Below, in pieces: positions 9,301 to 16,232 of a stretch of DNA of 33,971 nt (the stretch's first letter is position 1; the number at the start of each line of letters is the position of its first letter). The stretch is taken from assembly GCA_050699035.1 (NCBI GenBank), contig JBOHDE010000011.1, positions 1 through 33,971 of the forward strand, written 5' to 3'. Position numbers and translations under genes: made by a program. Under the pieces are notes generated by a model that worked only from the letters and a program-made list of their open reading frames with translations, had not been told where the DNA came from and did no database searches. Origin of the DNA: WHTB01 sp050699035 (GTDB lineage Bacteria > Actinomycetota > Actinomycetes > Propionibacteriales > Nocardioidaceae).

Positions 9301-10246
9301 ACCAGTAGTGCCTCCAGCGGTTCGGCCGGTGCGCCACGTCGAGGTCCCGGACCGGCTGCGGGCGGTCAAGCGGCGGACACCGCGGTTCGTCAAGCGAGCC
9401 GCTCGTCGCGGGCTGCGGCGGGTCGGGGTGGCCACCGCCGACCGACGGGTGCTGCCCAACTACCTGGTGATCGGCACCAAGCGGGGCGGCACGACCAGCC
9501 TCGTCAACTGGCTGTTCGCGCACCCCGAGGTGATGCCGATGTTCCCGGCCGCGCAGCAGATCAAGAGCCCGCACTACTTCGACCTCAACTACTGGCGTGG
9601 CCTCGACTGGTACAAGTCGCATTTCCCGACCGAGCCAGCGGTCCGCCGGCTGCGCGACCGGATCGGGCACCCACCGGCGGTCGGCGAGGCCAGCCCGTAC
9701 TACATGTTCCACCCCGCCGTCCCCGAGCGGGTCGCGGTGACGACGCCGGACGTACGCCTGATCGTGCTCCTGCGCGACCCGGTGCGACGCGCGTACTCGA
9801 ACTACTGGGAGCGCCGGGGCAGCGACGCCGAGGTGCTGGAGTCGTTCGAGGCGGCGATCGACGCCGAGCCGGCCCGGCTCGCCGACGCGACCGCCGAGCG
9901 GCTGCGCGACCCGCGCTACTACTCGTTCGACCACGACTGCCACAGCTACCTCGCGCGGGGGCGCTACCTCGAGCACCTGCGGCCGTGGCTCGACACCTTC
10001 CCGCGCGAGCAACTGCTGGTCATCAGGTCCGAGGACCTCTATGCCGACCCGCGGGCGGTGTCCTCGCAGGTCCAGCGGTTCCTCGGCCTGACGGAGACCG
10101 ACATCGACCGGCTCGACCACCACAACCGGCTCCCGGTGCCGGCGATGGACGCGGCGACCAGACAGCGCCTGGTGGAGTACTACCGACCGCACAACGCGGC
10201 GCTGTACGAGGCGCTCGGGGTGGACTTCGGCTGGGAGGACTCGTGA
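9293..10246 (+). CDS. PAPS-dependent sulfotransferase
   Basis: 317 residues. The 5'-phosphosulfate-binding loop is GTKRGGTTSL at residues 61-70, and the 3'-phosphate-binding element is IVLLRDPVRRAYSN at about 157-170, the two signatures of carbohydrate sulfotransferases (heparan N-/O-sulfotransferase-like). GEASPYYMFHP and the C-terminal IRSEDLYADP also fit. It should move sulfate from PAPS to a hydroxyl or amine of a sugar. Being overlapped with the flippase (8 bases) and the next gene (GTGA), it most likely decorates this locus's polymer. A good SD (GGGGGGAG) precedes ATG 9293. No PAPS synthesis or sulfate uptake gene is in the window. Confidence 0.9.
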   Translation: MGEPVVPPAVRPVRHVEVPDRLRAVKRRTPRFVKRAARRGLRRVGVATADRRVLPNYLVIGTKRGGTTSLVNWLFAHPEVMPMFPAAQQIKSPHYFDLNYWRGLDWYKSHFPTEPAVRRLRDRIGHPPAVGEASPYYMFHPAVPERVAVTTPDVRLIVLLRDPVRRAYSNYWERRGSDAEVLESFEAAIDAEPARLADATAERLRDPRYYSFDHDCHSYLARGRYLEHLRPWLDTFPREQLLVIRSEDLYADPRAVSSQVQRFLGLTETDIDRLDHHNRLPVPAMDAATRQRLVEYYRPHNAALYEALGVDFGWEDS

Positions 10247-11223
10247 GACAGCTCGCTGCCCTGTTCGCTGCCGGCCTTGTGCTGCTGTCGGCGGCGGGCG
10301 CGTCGGCGGCGGACAGCCGCGGACCGCGCTTCTCCGCGGCGCAGACGTCGTGCACGATCGAGGACGGCCGGCTCGGCTCGATCAGCGGCGCCGTCGCCGT
10401 CGACGAGGGCTTCCTCGTGACGCTCGACCGGGGTGCGGCCATCGTCAACGTGAGCCGGGACTGTGCGTTCGCCAGCACCCGACGGCTGGCCGGAGCCGAC
10501 GCGTTCGACGTCGAGGATCTTGCCGTCGGGCCCGACGGCACTGTGTGGCTGGCCGACATCGGTGGCAACCGCACGCCCCGACGCAACATCGCCCTGTTCG
10601 GCCTGACCGCCGACGACACCGTCGTGACGGCGCGCTTCGCGTACCCGGGCGGCACCCACGACGCCGAGGCCGCGGTCGTCACCATGGACTCCGTGCTCGT
10701 GGTGTTCACCAAGGAGCGGGGGACGAGCCAGGTCTACCGTGCGCGCCTGCCCGGTGCGGAGACGACCGACCCGGTGCCGCTGCGGAAGGTCGGCGAGGTC
10801 GACCTGGCGGCGATCGGCGGCCGCCCGGGGACCGAGGGGTCGTTGCTCGTGACCGGTGCGGCGCTGAGCCCCGACGGCCGGCACGTGACCCTTCGCACCT
10901 ACACCGACGCGTACGAGTGGGAGATCGTCGACGGCGACGTGGCCCGGACCGTGGTGTCGACCGAACCCGTGCCCGTGGGCCGGCTGCGGCAGCAGCAGGG
11001 AGAGGCCGTCAGCTACACCCCCGACGGCTCCCGGCTGGTCGCCTTCTCCGAGCAGCTGCCGTCGCCGGTCCTCGAGGTCGAGATCACCCGCCCGCTGGTC
11101 CGCCCGGCGTCGACCCGGCAGCAGCTGCCGACGCGGGCGTACGTCGTGATCGCAGTCCCGGCGGCGCTGCTGCTGCTCGGTGGCGCCCGGACGCTGTACC
11201 TTCGACGCCGTGCGCCCCGCTGA
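10243..11223 (+). CDS. Secreted, C-terminally membrane-anchored propeller-like protein
   Basis: 326 residues from GTG 10243. An N-terminal signal peptide (LAALFAAGLVLLSAAGASAA) is followed by repeats resembling beta-propeller blades: VEDLAVGPDGTVWLADIGG, LSPDGRHVTLRTYTDA and VSYTPDGSRLVAFSEQ. A hydrophobic helix (YVVIAVPAALLLLGGA) and a basic tail end the chain, so the domain should sit outside the cell on a membrane tether. I do not recognise a named family or catalytic site. Translation is coupled to the sulfotransferase, implying a part in export, processing or anchoring of the polymer; this is inference. Confidence 0.8.
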   Translation: MRQLAALFAAGLVLLSAAGASAADSRGPRFSAAQTSCTIEDGRLGSISGAVAVDEGFLVTLDRGAAIVNVSRDCAFASTRRLAGADAFDVEDLAVGPDGTVWLADIGGNRTPRRNIALFGLTADDTVVTARFAYPGGTHDAEAAVVTMDSVLVVFTKERGTSQVYRARLPGAETTDPVPLRKVGEVDLAAIGGRPGTEGSLLVTGAALSPDGRHVTLRTYTDAYEWEIVDGDVARTVVSTEPVPVGRLRQQQGEAVSYTPDGSRLVAFSEQLPSPVLEVEITRPLVRPASTRQQLPTRAYVVIAVPAALLLLGGARTLYLRRRAPR

Positions 11224-11812
11224 CCTCGGCCGGCTCGCCTCGGCGCTCGCGTCGGGGCCGGTGCGGGCGGCCCTGGTGACGTTCCTCCTGGTCTGGCTGG
11301 TCGCGCTCGCGTGGTCGACCCGGATCGAGCGGTCGTACGAGAGCCACGCCGTCGTCGCCTTCCAGCCCCGCGACCCTGCGACCACCGGCGCCGAGACGAT
11401 GACGCTGGTGACGCCGAAGTACGTCGAGGTGCTCCGCAGCCCGGCGGTCATCGACGACGCCGCGCACCAGCTGGGCGAGGACCCGACCGACGTGCGTACC
11501 GCCGCCAAGGGCGTGTTCGAGCCGAACACGCTCAACCTCCGGGTGCAGGTCACGGCGACGAACGGGGAGCGGGCGGCGCGGATCGCCAACACCTTGACCG
11601 CCGGGGTGGTGCAGGAGGCTGCCGACGACGCGCTGGTCGCCGCCGACGTGGTCTCGTGGGCGGTGGCGCCGACGACGGCAGCGACACCCACACCGGCACA
11701 GGTGCGGCTGCTGGGCCTGCTCGTCGGCCTGGCCGCCGCGGCATCGGCTGGGGTCGGCGTCGCCCGGCACCTGAGCCACCGGCGTGGTCGTACACTCACG
11801 CCCGGGACGTAA
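11210..11812 (+). CDS. Wzz-like chain-length determinant (second copy)
   Basis: 200 residues with the two-helix Wzz plan: a membrane segment at about 18-35 (LVTFLLVWLVALAW), an external part with VTPKYVEVLRSPAVIDDAA, and a second helix at about 162-182 (LLGLLVGLAAAASAGVG), then a short basic tail with no kinase domain. It shares plan and the T-K-Y-V stretch with the minus-strand copy at 1445-2032 but is clearly diverged. The start is uncertain: GTG 11210 overlaps the upstream gene by 14 bases with no clear SD; GTG 11180 in the same frame is the alternative. It probably shares length control of the polymer with the first copy. Confidence 0.78.
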   Translation: MRPADLGRLASALASGPVRAALVTFLLVWLVALAWSTRIERSYESHAVVAFQPRDPATTGAETMTLVTPKYVEVLRSPAVIDDAAHQLGEDPTDVRTAAKGVFEPNTLNLRVQVTATNGERAARIANTLTAGVVQEAADDALVAADVVSWAVAPTTAATPTPAQVRLLGLLVGLAAAASAGVGVARHLSHRRGRTLTPGT

Positions 11813-11833
11813 GCAGGATCTGGGGAGGGACGT

Positions 11834-14176
11834 ATGAAGCTCAGGCTGATCGCGCTCGGGAGCGCCTTCTTGCTCGGCGGAGCACTGCTGACGCCCGGCG
11901 TCAGCGCGACCGCCGCAGCACCGGCGGCCGAGCCCACCACGGTGACGGCGCAGCCGCTGCCGACGTGGCAAACCAACGGCGCCGTCTACGCCGTCGAGGC
12001 GGTGGGCGACGTCGTCTACGTGGGCGGCAACTTCACCGCGGTCCGGCCTCCAGGTGCCGCGCCCGGCACCGGGGAGGTGCCGCGGCGCAACCTCGCCGCC
12101 TTCGACGCCGACACCGGTGACCTGCTGCCGTTCAGCCACGACATCCGCGCCCGGGACTGGCCGATCCCACCCGGCGGTGTCTACGACAAGACCTGCAGCC
12201 CCGGGACGCAGCCCGGCACGTACACCTGCGACACCGTCTACGAGATCCGCCAGTCGCCCGATGCGGCGACCCTCTACATCGGTGGCGACTTCGAGACCAT
12301 CGACGGCAAGGCGCGTCCCAAGCTCGCGTCCTTCACCGTCGCAACCGACGCGCTGACCACGTTCCGCGTGTGGGCGACGAACTCGCGCGTACGCGCGTTG
12401 GCCGTCACCGCCGACCGGCTCTACTACGGCGGCTACTTCACCTCGACGGACGGCCGGCCGCGGCAACGCCTCGCGGCCGTCGACCGGGCGACCGGCGCCG
12501 TCACCGGCTGGGCACCCACCAGTGACGGCACGGTCTTCGCGCTGGCGATGGCTCCGGACGGCAGCCGCGTGCTCGTCGGCGGCGACTTCGACCGGATCAA
12601 CGGCACGTCGATCCGCGGGGTCGCCGCGGTCGACGCCGAGACCGGCGAGAACACCCGCTGGGACACCCGGCTGTTCCCCGGGCATCGCGGCTCCAACCGG
12701 TCGTACGCCACCGACCTCGCCGTCGACGGCGACACGGTCTACGCCGCCTCCAACGGCGAGGGTTCGTTCGACGGCCGGATCGCCTACGACCCGTACACCG
12801 GACAGGCGCGGTGGGTCGACAGCTGTCTGGGCGCGACCTGGGCGGTCGAGGTGGTCGGCGACGTGCTGTACTCCGGTTCGCACGCGCACGACTGCTCGTC
12901 GACGCCGGGTGGGTTCCCGGAGACGGTCAGCGGAGTCCTCGACGGCGACGACCGCCACTACCACCGGCTCCTCGCACAGAGCGCGCGCGACGGCACGACC
13001 ACCCGGATCCTGCACTGGTTCCCCACCACGAACGGCGGCATCGTCGGCAAGCTGGGGCCGCGTGACATGGCGAAGGCGGCCACCACGGTGTGGGTCGCCG
13101 GCGAGTTCACCACGGTCAACGACGTGGCGCAGCAGGGACTGACGAGGTTCGGGTACGAACCGGCCGCGGCGAGCGCCGCCCCGAAGCGGCCGCAGCCGCC
13201 GATGGCGATCAGCAACGAGCCTGGCCAGGTCACGGTGGCCTGGGAGACCACCGTCGACCTCGACGACGAGAGCCTGCAGTACACGCTGTTCCGCGGCGCG
13301 ACGGCGATCCACACCGTGTCGGGGGAGTCCAAGCCGTACTGGCTGCGACCCCAGTTGACGTACACCGACACCGGGCTCACCCCGGGGGAGTCCGTGACGT
13401 ACCAGGTGCGGGCGACCGACGACTCCGGCCGCACGAGTGTGAAGTCCTGGACCAGTACGGTCGCGGTGGCGGCTGCCGACAGCGCCTACCGGCTCCGGGT
13501 GCTGGCCGACGGTGCCGACCTGTACTGGCCGCTGGAGGAGGCCAACAGCAGGTTCGCGGGCTCACTCGCCGCGGCGGGCGGGGCTGGGCGCTACGGCTCG
13601 TCCGGCGTCAGCTATCGGACCACCTCGGCCACGCCCTCGATCCCCGGGAGCGCGAGTGCGACGTTGGACGGGTCGGACGGCCGGGTGCGCGGCAGCCTCC
13701 GTCAGCCGGCACCCGACACGTTCAGTGCCGAGGTGTGGTTCAAGACGACGACCAACCGGGGCGGCAAGATCCTTGGCTTCGGGTCCAGCAACACGCGGCG
13801 CAGTGACACCAGCGACCGGCACGTCTACCTGACGAACCAGGGGCGGCTGGTCTTCGGGATCTACGCCGGCGGCACCCGCACGCTGACCACCTCGCGGACC
13901 TACGACGACGGTGACTGGCACCACCTGGTGGTCAGCAACGGGCCCGACGGGATGCGGACCTACGTCGACGGCTCGTTGGTCAACAGCACCGGGCAGACCT
14001 ACAACCCGACGGACTACCAGGGCTACTGGCAGCTCGGCGGCGACGCACTGAGCGGGTGGCCGTCGGCGCCCTCGTCGCTGGACTTCGCCGGGTCGTTGGA
14101 CGAGTTCGCGGTCTACCCGACCCAGCTCAGCTCGTCCACCGTCCGCGCCCACTATCAGCTCGCGAACGACGACTGA
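11834..14176 (+). CDS. Large secreted protein: propeller repeats, FN3-like and LamG domains
   Basis: 780 residues, with a strong SD (GGGGAGGG) before ATG 11834. The N-terminus is a signal peptide (LIALGSAFLLGGALLTPGVS, cleavage near AAAPAA). About 40-435 holds blade-like repeats with a recurring V-Y-V-G-G-x-F motif: VVYVGGNFTAV, LYIGGDFETIDG, LYYGGYFTSTDG, VLVGGDFDRING, VWVAGEFTTVND. About 448-545 resembles a fibronectin type III domain. About 550-775 is a LamG/concanavalin-A-like jelly roll (SAEVWFKTTTNRGGKI, DDGDWHHLVV, YVDGSLVNST, SLDEFAVYPTQLS). No membrane anchor or sortase signal is visible. It likely binds glycan outside the cell, perhaps this polymer; no catalytic residues are recognised. 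Confidence 0.85.
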   Translation: MKLRLIALGSAFLLGGALLTPGVSATAAAPAAEPTTVTAQPLPTWQTNGAVYAVEAVGDVVYVGGNFTAVRPPGAAPGTGEVPRRNLAAFDADTGDLLPFSHDIRARDWPIPPGGVYDKTCSPGTQPGTYTCDTVYEIRQSPDAATLYIGGDFETIDGKARPKLASFTVATDALTTFRVWATNSRVRALAVTADRLYYGGYFTSTDGRPRQRLAAVDRATGAVTGWAPTSDGTVFALAMAPDGSRVLVGGDFDRINGTSIRGVAAVDAETGENTRWDTRLFPGHRGSNRSYATDLAVDGDTVYAASNGEGSFDGRIAYDPYTGQARWVDSCLGATWAVEVVGDVLYSGSHAHDCSSTPGGFPETVSGVLDGDDRHYHRLLAQSARDGTTTRILHWFPTTNGGIVGKLGPRDMAKAATTVWVAGEFTTVNDVAQQGLTRFGYEPAAASAAPKRPQPPMAISNEPGQVTVAWETTVDLDDESLQYTLFRGATAIHTVSGESKPYWLRPQLTYTDTGLTPGESVTYQVRATDDSGRTSVKSWTSTVAVAAADSAYRLRVLADGADLYWPLEEANSRFAGSLAAAGGAGRYGSSGVSYRTTSATPSIPGSASATLDGSDGRVRGSLRQPAPDTFSAEVWFKTTTNRGGKILGFGSSNTRRSDTSDRHVYLTNQGRLVFGIYAGGTRTLTTSRTYDDGDWHHLVVSNGPDGMRTYVDGSLVNSTGQTYNPTDYQGYWQLGGDALSGWPSAPSSLDFAGSLDEFAVYPTQLSSSTVRAHYQLANDD

Positions 14177-14215
14177 CCTCTGCCGGTCGAATGCGCGTCC
14201 GTCCGCCGAGAGGCC

Positions 14216-14247
14216 GTAGAAGATTGCCCAATTGGGCAATCTTCTAC
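14216..14247. repeat. 32-base perfect palindrome
   Basis: The two 16-base halves, GTAGAAGATTGCCCAA and its exact complement, are centred between 14231 and 14232. It lies 40 bases after the end of the LamG gene. It could be an operator for a dimeric regulator or an intrinsic hairpin ending the polysaccharide transcript, but no U tract follows it. Confidence 0.85.
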
Positions 14248-14275
14248 CCGGTTCTTGCCGGTTCGAGGTGGAACT

Positions 14276-14291
14276 TTGCCCAATTGGGCAA
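14276..14291. repeat. Second copy of the TTGCCCAATTGGGCAA palindrome
   Basis: This 16-base perfect palindrome repeats the core of the 32-base one. Its centre (14283.5) is exactly 52 bases from the first centre (14231.5), about five helical turns, which would put both sites on the same DNA face. A TTGACA begins four bases after it. Confidence 0.85.
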
Positions 14292-14518
14292 TCTTTGACA
14301 CACACCCGAGGGGCGGATCCGCACGCTGAAGCGGGCCGCGAATCGCCGTCGCATGCTCTTGATTCGCGACCACTGAGAGTAGCGATAGTCACACGAACAG
14401 GCGTTGCTTTTTTACCTTTTTCCGCCTGAAATGGGCGCCTGGCGCGAGATATGGCCCTTACTATTTCACGCAGAGTGACACTGCTCTCGGGAGGGGTTGC
14501 GGTCTCCGCATCATCGGG

Positions 14519-14595
14519 GGATGGACGAGGTGAAGGCGAGTTCCTCCTCGCAGCATCCAACCTGCCGGCCACGGGCCGGTCATCCCTGAAGGGGG
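14519..14595 (+). promoter_or_regulatory. Possible structured 5' leader of the stalk-protein mRNA
   Basis: Three potential hairpins precede the GTG at 14603: GGATG (14519-14523) with CATCC (14554-14558), enclosing CGAGG/CCTCG; CCGGCC/GGCCGG (14565-14570 and 14574-14579); and CCC/GGG around TGAA (14584-14593), which would cover part of the G-rich ribosome-binding site at 14591-14595. I do not recognise a known riboswitch. High GC makes chance stems common, so confidence is low. Confidence 0.3.
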
Positions 14596-14602
14596 AACGC
14601 AC

Positions 14603-15499
14603 GTGAATGTTCGACGCACGAAGCGGTCGGCAGCAGGAGCCGCCCTGGCCGCTCTCGGGGCCGGCTTGCTGGCCAGTGGGGGAGCGTTGATGTTGGCGCC
14701 GAGCGCGGCAGCAGATCCGCCGGGCAACAACGGCTTCGTCAAGGTCGACGACGAAGACTTCGACGACAAGCCGAACAACAACCCGCATGTCGGCTGTGAC
14801 TTCCGGGTGGACTTCTACAACTTCGACCAGGGTGACTACGACGCCACCGTCCTGTTCGAGATGTGGGCGCCGACCGCTGACGTGGACCTGACGGTCTCCG
14901 GCGACACGACCCCGTTCATCGGCGAAGACGTCGCCGGTGGTGGCAGCAACGACGTGGACGCTCAGGTGCCGTACACCTTGGCCTTCGACGGCGACCCACA
15001 CGGGCAGCAGGGCTATCACGTGAAGCTCACGATCACCGCGCCGGGATCGCAAGGCGCTTACTCGAAGCACAAGGTGTTCTGGGTCGAGGGATGCGAGGCG
15101 GAGCCGCCGACCGATCCGCCGACCGATCCGCCGACCGATCCGCCGACCGATCCGCCGACCGATCCGCCGACCGATCCGCCGACCGATCCGCCGACCGACG
15201 ACCCGACGGACGACCCGACGGACGACCCGACGGACGACCCGGGCGACGACCCGGGCGACGACCCGGGCGACGACCCGGGCGACGACCCGGGCACCACACC
15301 AACTGACGACCCGGCGACCGGCCCGCAGAGCAGCACGCCGCCGGCCGTGCCGACGGCGGTGGATGCCGGCCTGAGCAGCGTCGACACCGGCGGCAGCTCG
15401 TCCGGCCTCGGACTCGGGCTGATGCTCGTCGGCGTCACGATGGCTGCTGCTGGTGGGGTGTTGGTGGCCAGGGGACGTGGTGGAGAGCACAAGGCGTGA
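14603..15499 (+). CDS. Secreted cell-surface stalk protein with PPTD/DPTD/DPGD repeats
   Basis: 298 residues from GTG 14603, with a G-rich SD at 14591-14595. A signal peptide ends near SAAADPPG (about residue 37). A small globular head, about 40-165, is acidic and has two cysteines (Cys65, Cys164) that could form a disulfide. Residues 168-230 are a Pro/Asp/Thr/Gly repeat stalk. The end has PTAVDAGLSSVDTGG, a hydrophobic helix (GLGLGLMLVGVTMAAAGGVL) and a basic tail (ARGRGGEHKA), the layout of a sortase substrate. No canonical LPXTG is present; SVDTG or the PTAVDAGL stretch may be the signal. The adjacent overlapping sortase supports wall attachment. The head matches no family I recognise. Confidence 0.85.
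   Translation: MNVRRTKRSAAGAALAALGAGLLASGGALMLAPSAAADPPGNNGFVKVDDEDFDDKPNNNPHVGCDFRVDFYNFDQGDYDATVLFEMWAPTADVDLTVSGDTTPFIGEDVAGGGSNDVDAQVPYTLAFDGDPHGQQGYHVKLTITAPGSQGAYSKHKVFWVEGCEAEPPTDPPTDPPTDPPTDPPTDPPTDPPTDPPTDDPTDDPTDDPTDDPGDDPGDDPGDDPGDDPGTTPTDDPATGPQSSTPPAVPTAVDAGLSSVDTGGSSSGLGLGLMLVGVTMAAAGGVLVARGRGGEHKA
15104..15292 (+). repeat. 12-base tandem repeat encoding the stalk
   Basis: Fifteen 12-base units plus a partial one: eight encode PPTD (CCGCCGACCGAT type), three DPTD (GACCCGACGGAC), four DPGD (GACCCGGGCGAC), ending with DPG. The blocks differ at only a few bases each, so the stalk could lengthen or shorten in frame by slippage or recombination. Confidence 0.95.
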
Positions 15500-16151
15500 T
15501 CGAGCCCTCCTCACGCTGGTAGCGGTCGGTTCACTCCTGGTCGGTCTCGGTCTGCTGGCCGAGACGCGACCAGGAGTGCCGACCGCACCGCACGCGGCGG
15601 TGCAGACCGTGCCTAGGCCCAGTGCGGAGGAGCGCAGGTCGACTGCGTCCGCCGATCAAGGGCCCTCGGCCAGGAAGGGGTACGTCGCCAACGCGGTCGA
15701 GCTGCCCGAGCCGAAGCCACCAAGACCGGTCCGCATCCTCGTGCCCGGGCTCGACGTCGACGCGCCCATCAAGCCCATCGCGATGGCCGGGAGGGTGCTC
15801 ACCCCGCCCTCGGACCCGTCGGTGATCGGCTGGTGGTCGCGCGGCGCCCGGCCCGGCGCAGTCAGCGGCACCGCGATCTTGACGGGTCACACGGTGCACA
15901 GCGGGGGCGGCGCGTTCGACGACCTGGAGCTGCTGCGGCGGGGCCAGCGCGTCCGTGTGGGCACGCGTGGCCGCAACCTCGACTACGTCGTCCGCTCGGT
16001 GACCGTCTACCGCAAGCAGTCGCTGCGGCACGCTGCGAGCAGGATCTTCGACCAGACCGTCCCCGGCCGGCTCGCGTTGGTCACCTGCGAGGACTGGAAC
16101 GGCACGGCGTACCTGAGCAACGTCGTCGTCATCGCCGAGCCGACCCGGTAA
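15480..16151 (+). CDS. Class F-like sortase
   Basis: About 223 residues with an N-terminal membrane anchor (LLTLVAVGSLLVGLGLLA), a linker, and the sortase barrel from about residue 83 (RILVPGLDVDAPIKPI). The catalytic His137 lies in LTGHTVHSGGGAFDDLELL, and Cys203 in LVTCEDWNGTAYLSNVVVIA. The arginine that completes the usual triad is not obvious before the last strand; YLSN stands there. The enzyme should cleave a C-terminal sorting signal and link the protein to the wall, the stalk protein upstream being the obvious client. The start is either GTG 15480 or GTG 15477, both inside the preceding gene's end, so the genes are co-translated. Confidence 0.87.
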   Translation: MESTRRDRALLTLVAVGSLLVGLGLLAETRPGVPTAPHAAVQTVPRPSAEERRSTASADQGPSARKGYVANAVELPEPKPPRPVRILVPGLDVDAPIKPIAMAGRVLTPPSDPSVIGWWSRGARPGAVSGTAILTGHTVHSGGGAFDDLELLRRGQRVRVGTRGRNLDYVVRSVTVYRKQSLRHAASRIFDQTVPGRLALVTCEDWNGTAYLSNVVVIAEPTR

Positions 16152-16182
16152 CCGACCTCCAGCCGCCGTCGTTCACGGCATC

Positions 16183-16210
16183 TTGACAGAGCGCGTGGAC
16201 GCCATATGCT
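16183..16210 (+). promoter_or_regulatory. Sigma70-type promoter of the GH28-like gene
   Basis: TTGACA at 16183-16188 is a perfect -35 element; TATGCT at 16205-16210 is a good -10 element after a 16-base spacer. The start site would be near 16217, giving a short leader that holds GGAGG at 16221-16225 before ATG 16233. The -10 element overlaps the GCTATAGCA motif, which fits repression. Confidence 0.75.
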
Positions 16211-16216
16211 ATAGCA
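16208..16216. promoter_or_regulatory. Candidate GntR operator, site 1
   Basis: GCTATAGCA, with the 10-base palindrome TGCTATAGCA at 16207-16216. The same 9-base core occurs at 19288-19296 and 29577-29585. Here it sits on the -10 element, so a bound repressor would block the promoter of the secreted GH28-like enzyme. Confidence 0.65.
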
Positions 16217-16232
16217 AACTGGAGGTCGTCCG

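Larger units (their letters stand above)
14177..14602. other. 426-base gene-free spacer with palindromes and a possible structured leader
   Basis: No convincing coding sequence is seen. From left to right it holds two TTGCCCAATTGGGCAA palindromes (separate entries), a TTGACA at 14295-14300 without a matching -10 element, an inverted repeat CGCGAATC/GATTCGCG (14337-14344 and 14361-14368), an AT-richer patch with T runs at 14408-14421, and potential RNA hairpins close to the next gene. It is noticeably richer in A and T than the flanking genes. Confidence 0.7.

Noticed and set aside
14295..14300. TTGACA as a promoter -35
   Set aside because: No acceptable -10 element lies 16-18 bases downstream in either reading.
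15104..15292. Possible CRISPR array
   Set aside because: The units are 12 bases with no spacers and lie inside a coding frame.
15033..15306. Repeat-rich open frames on the other frames and strand of the stalk region
   Set aside because: They are shadows of the 12-base tandem repeat, which stays open in every frame, and have no SD or recognisable domain.
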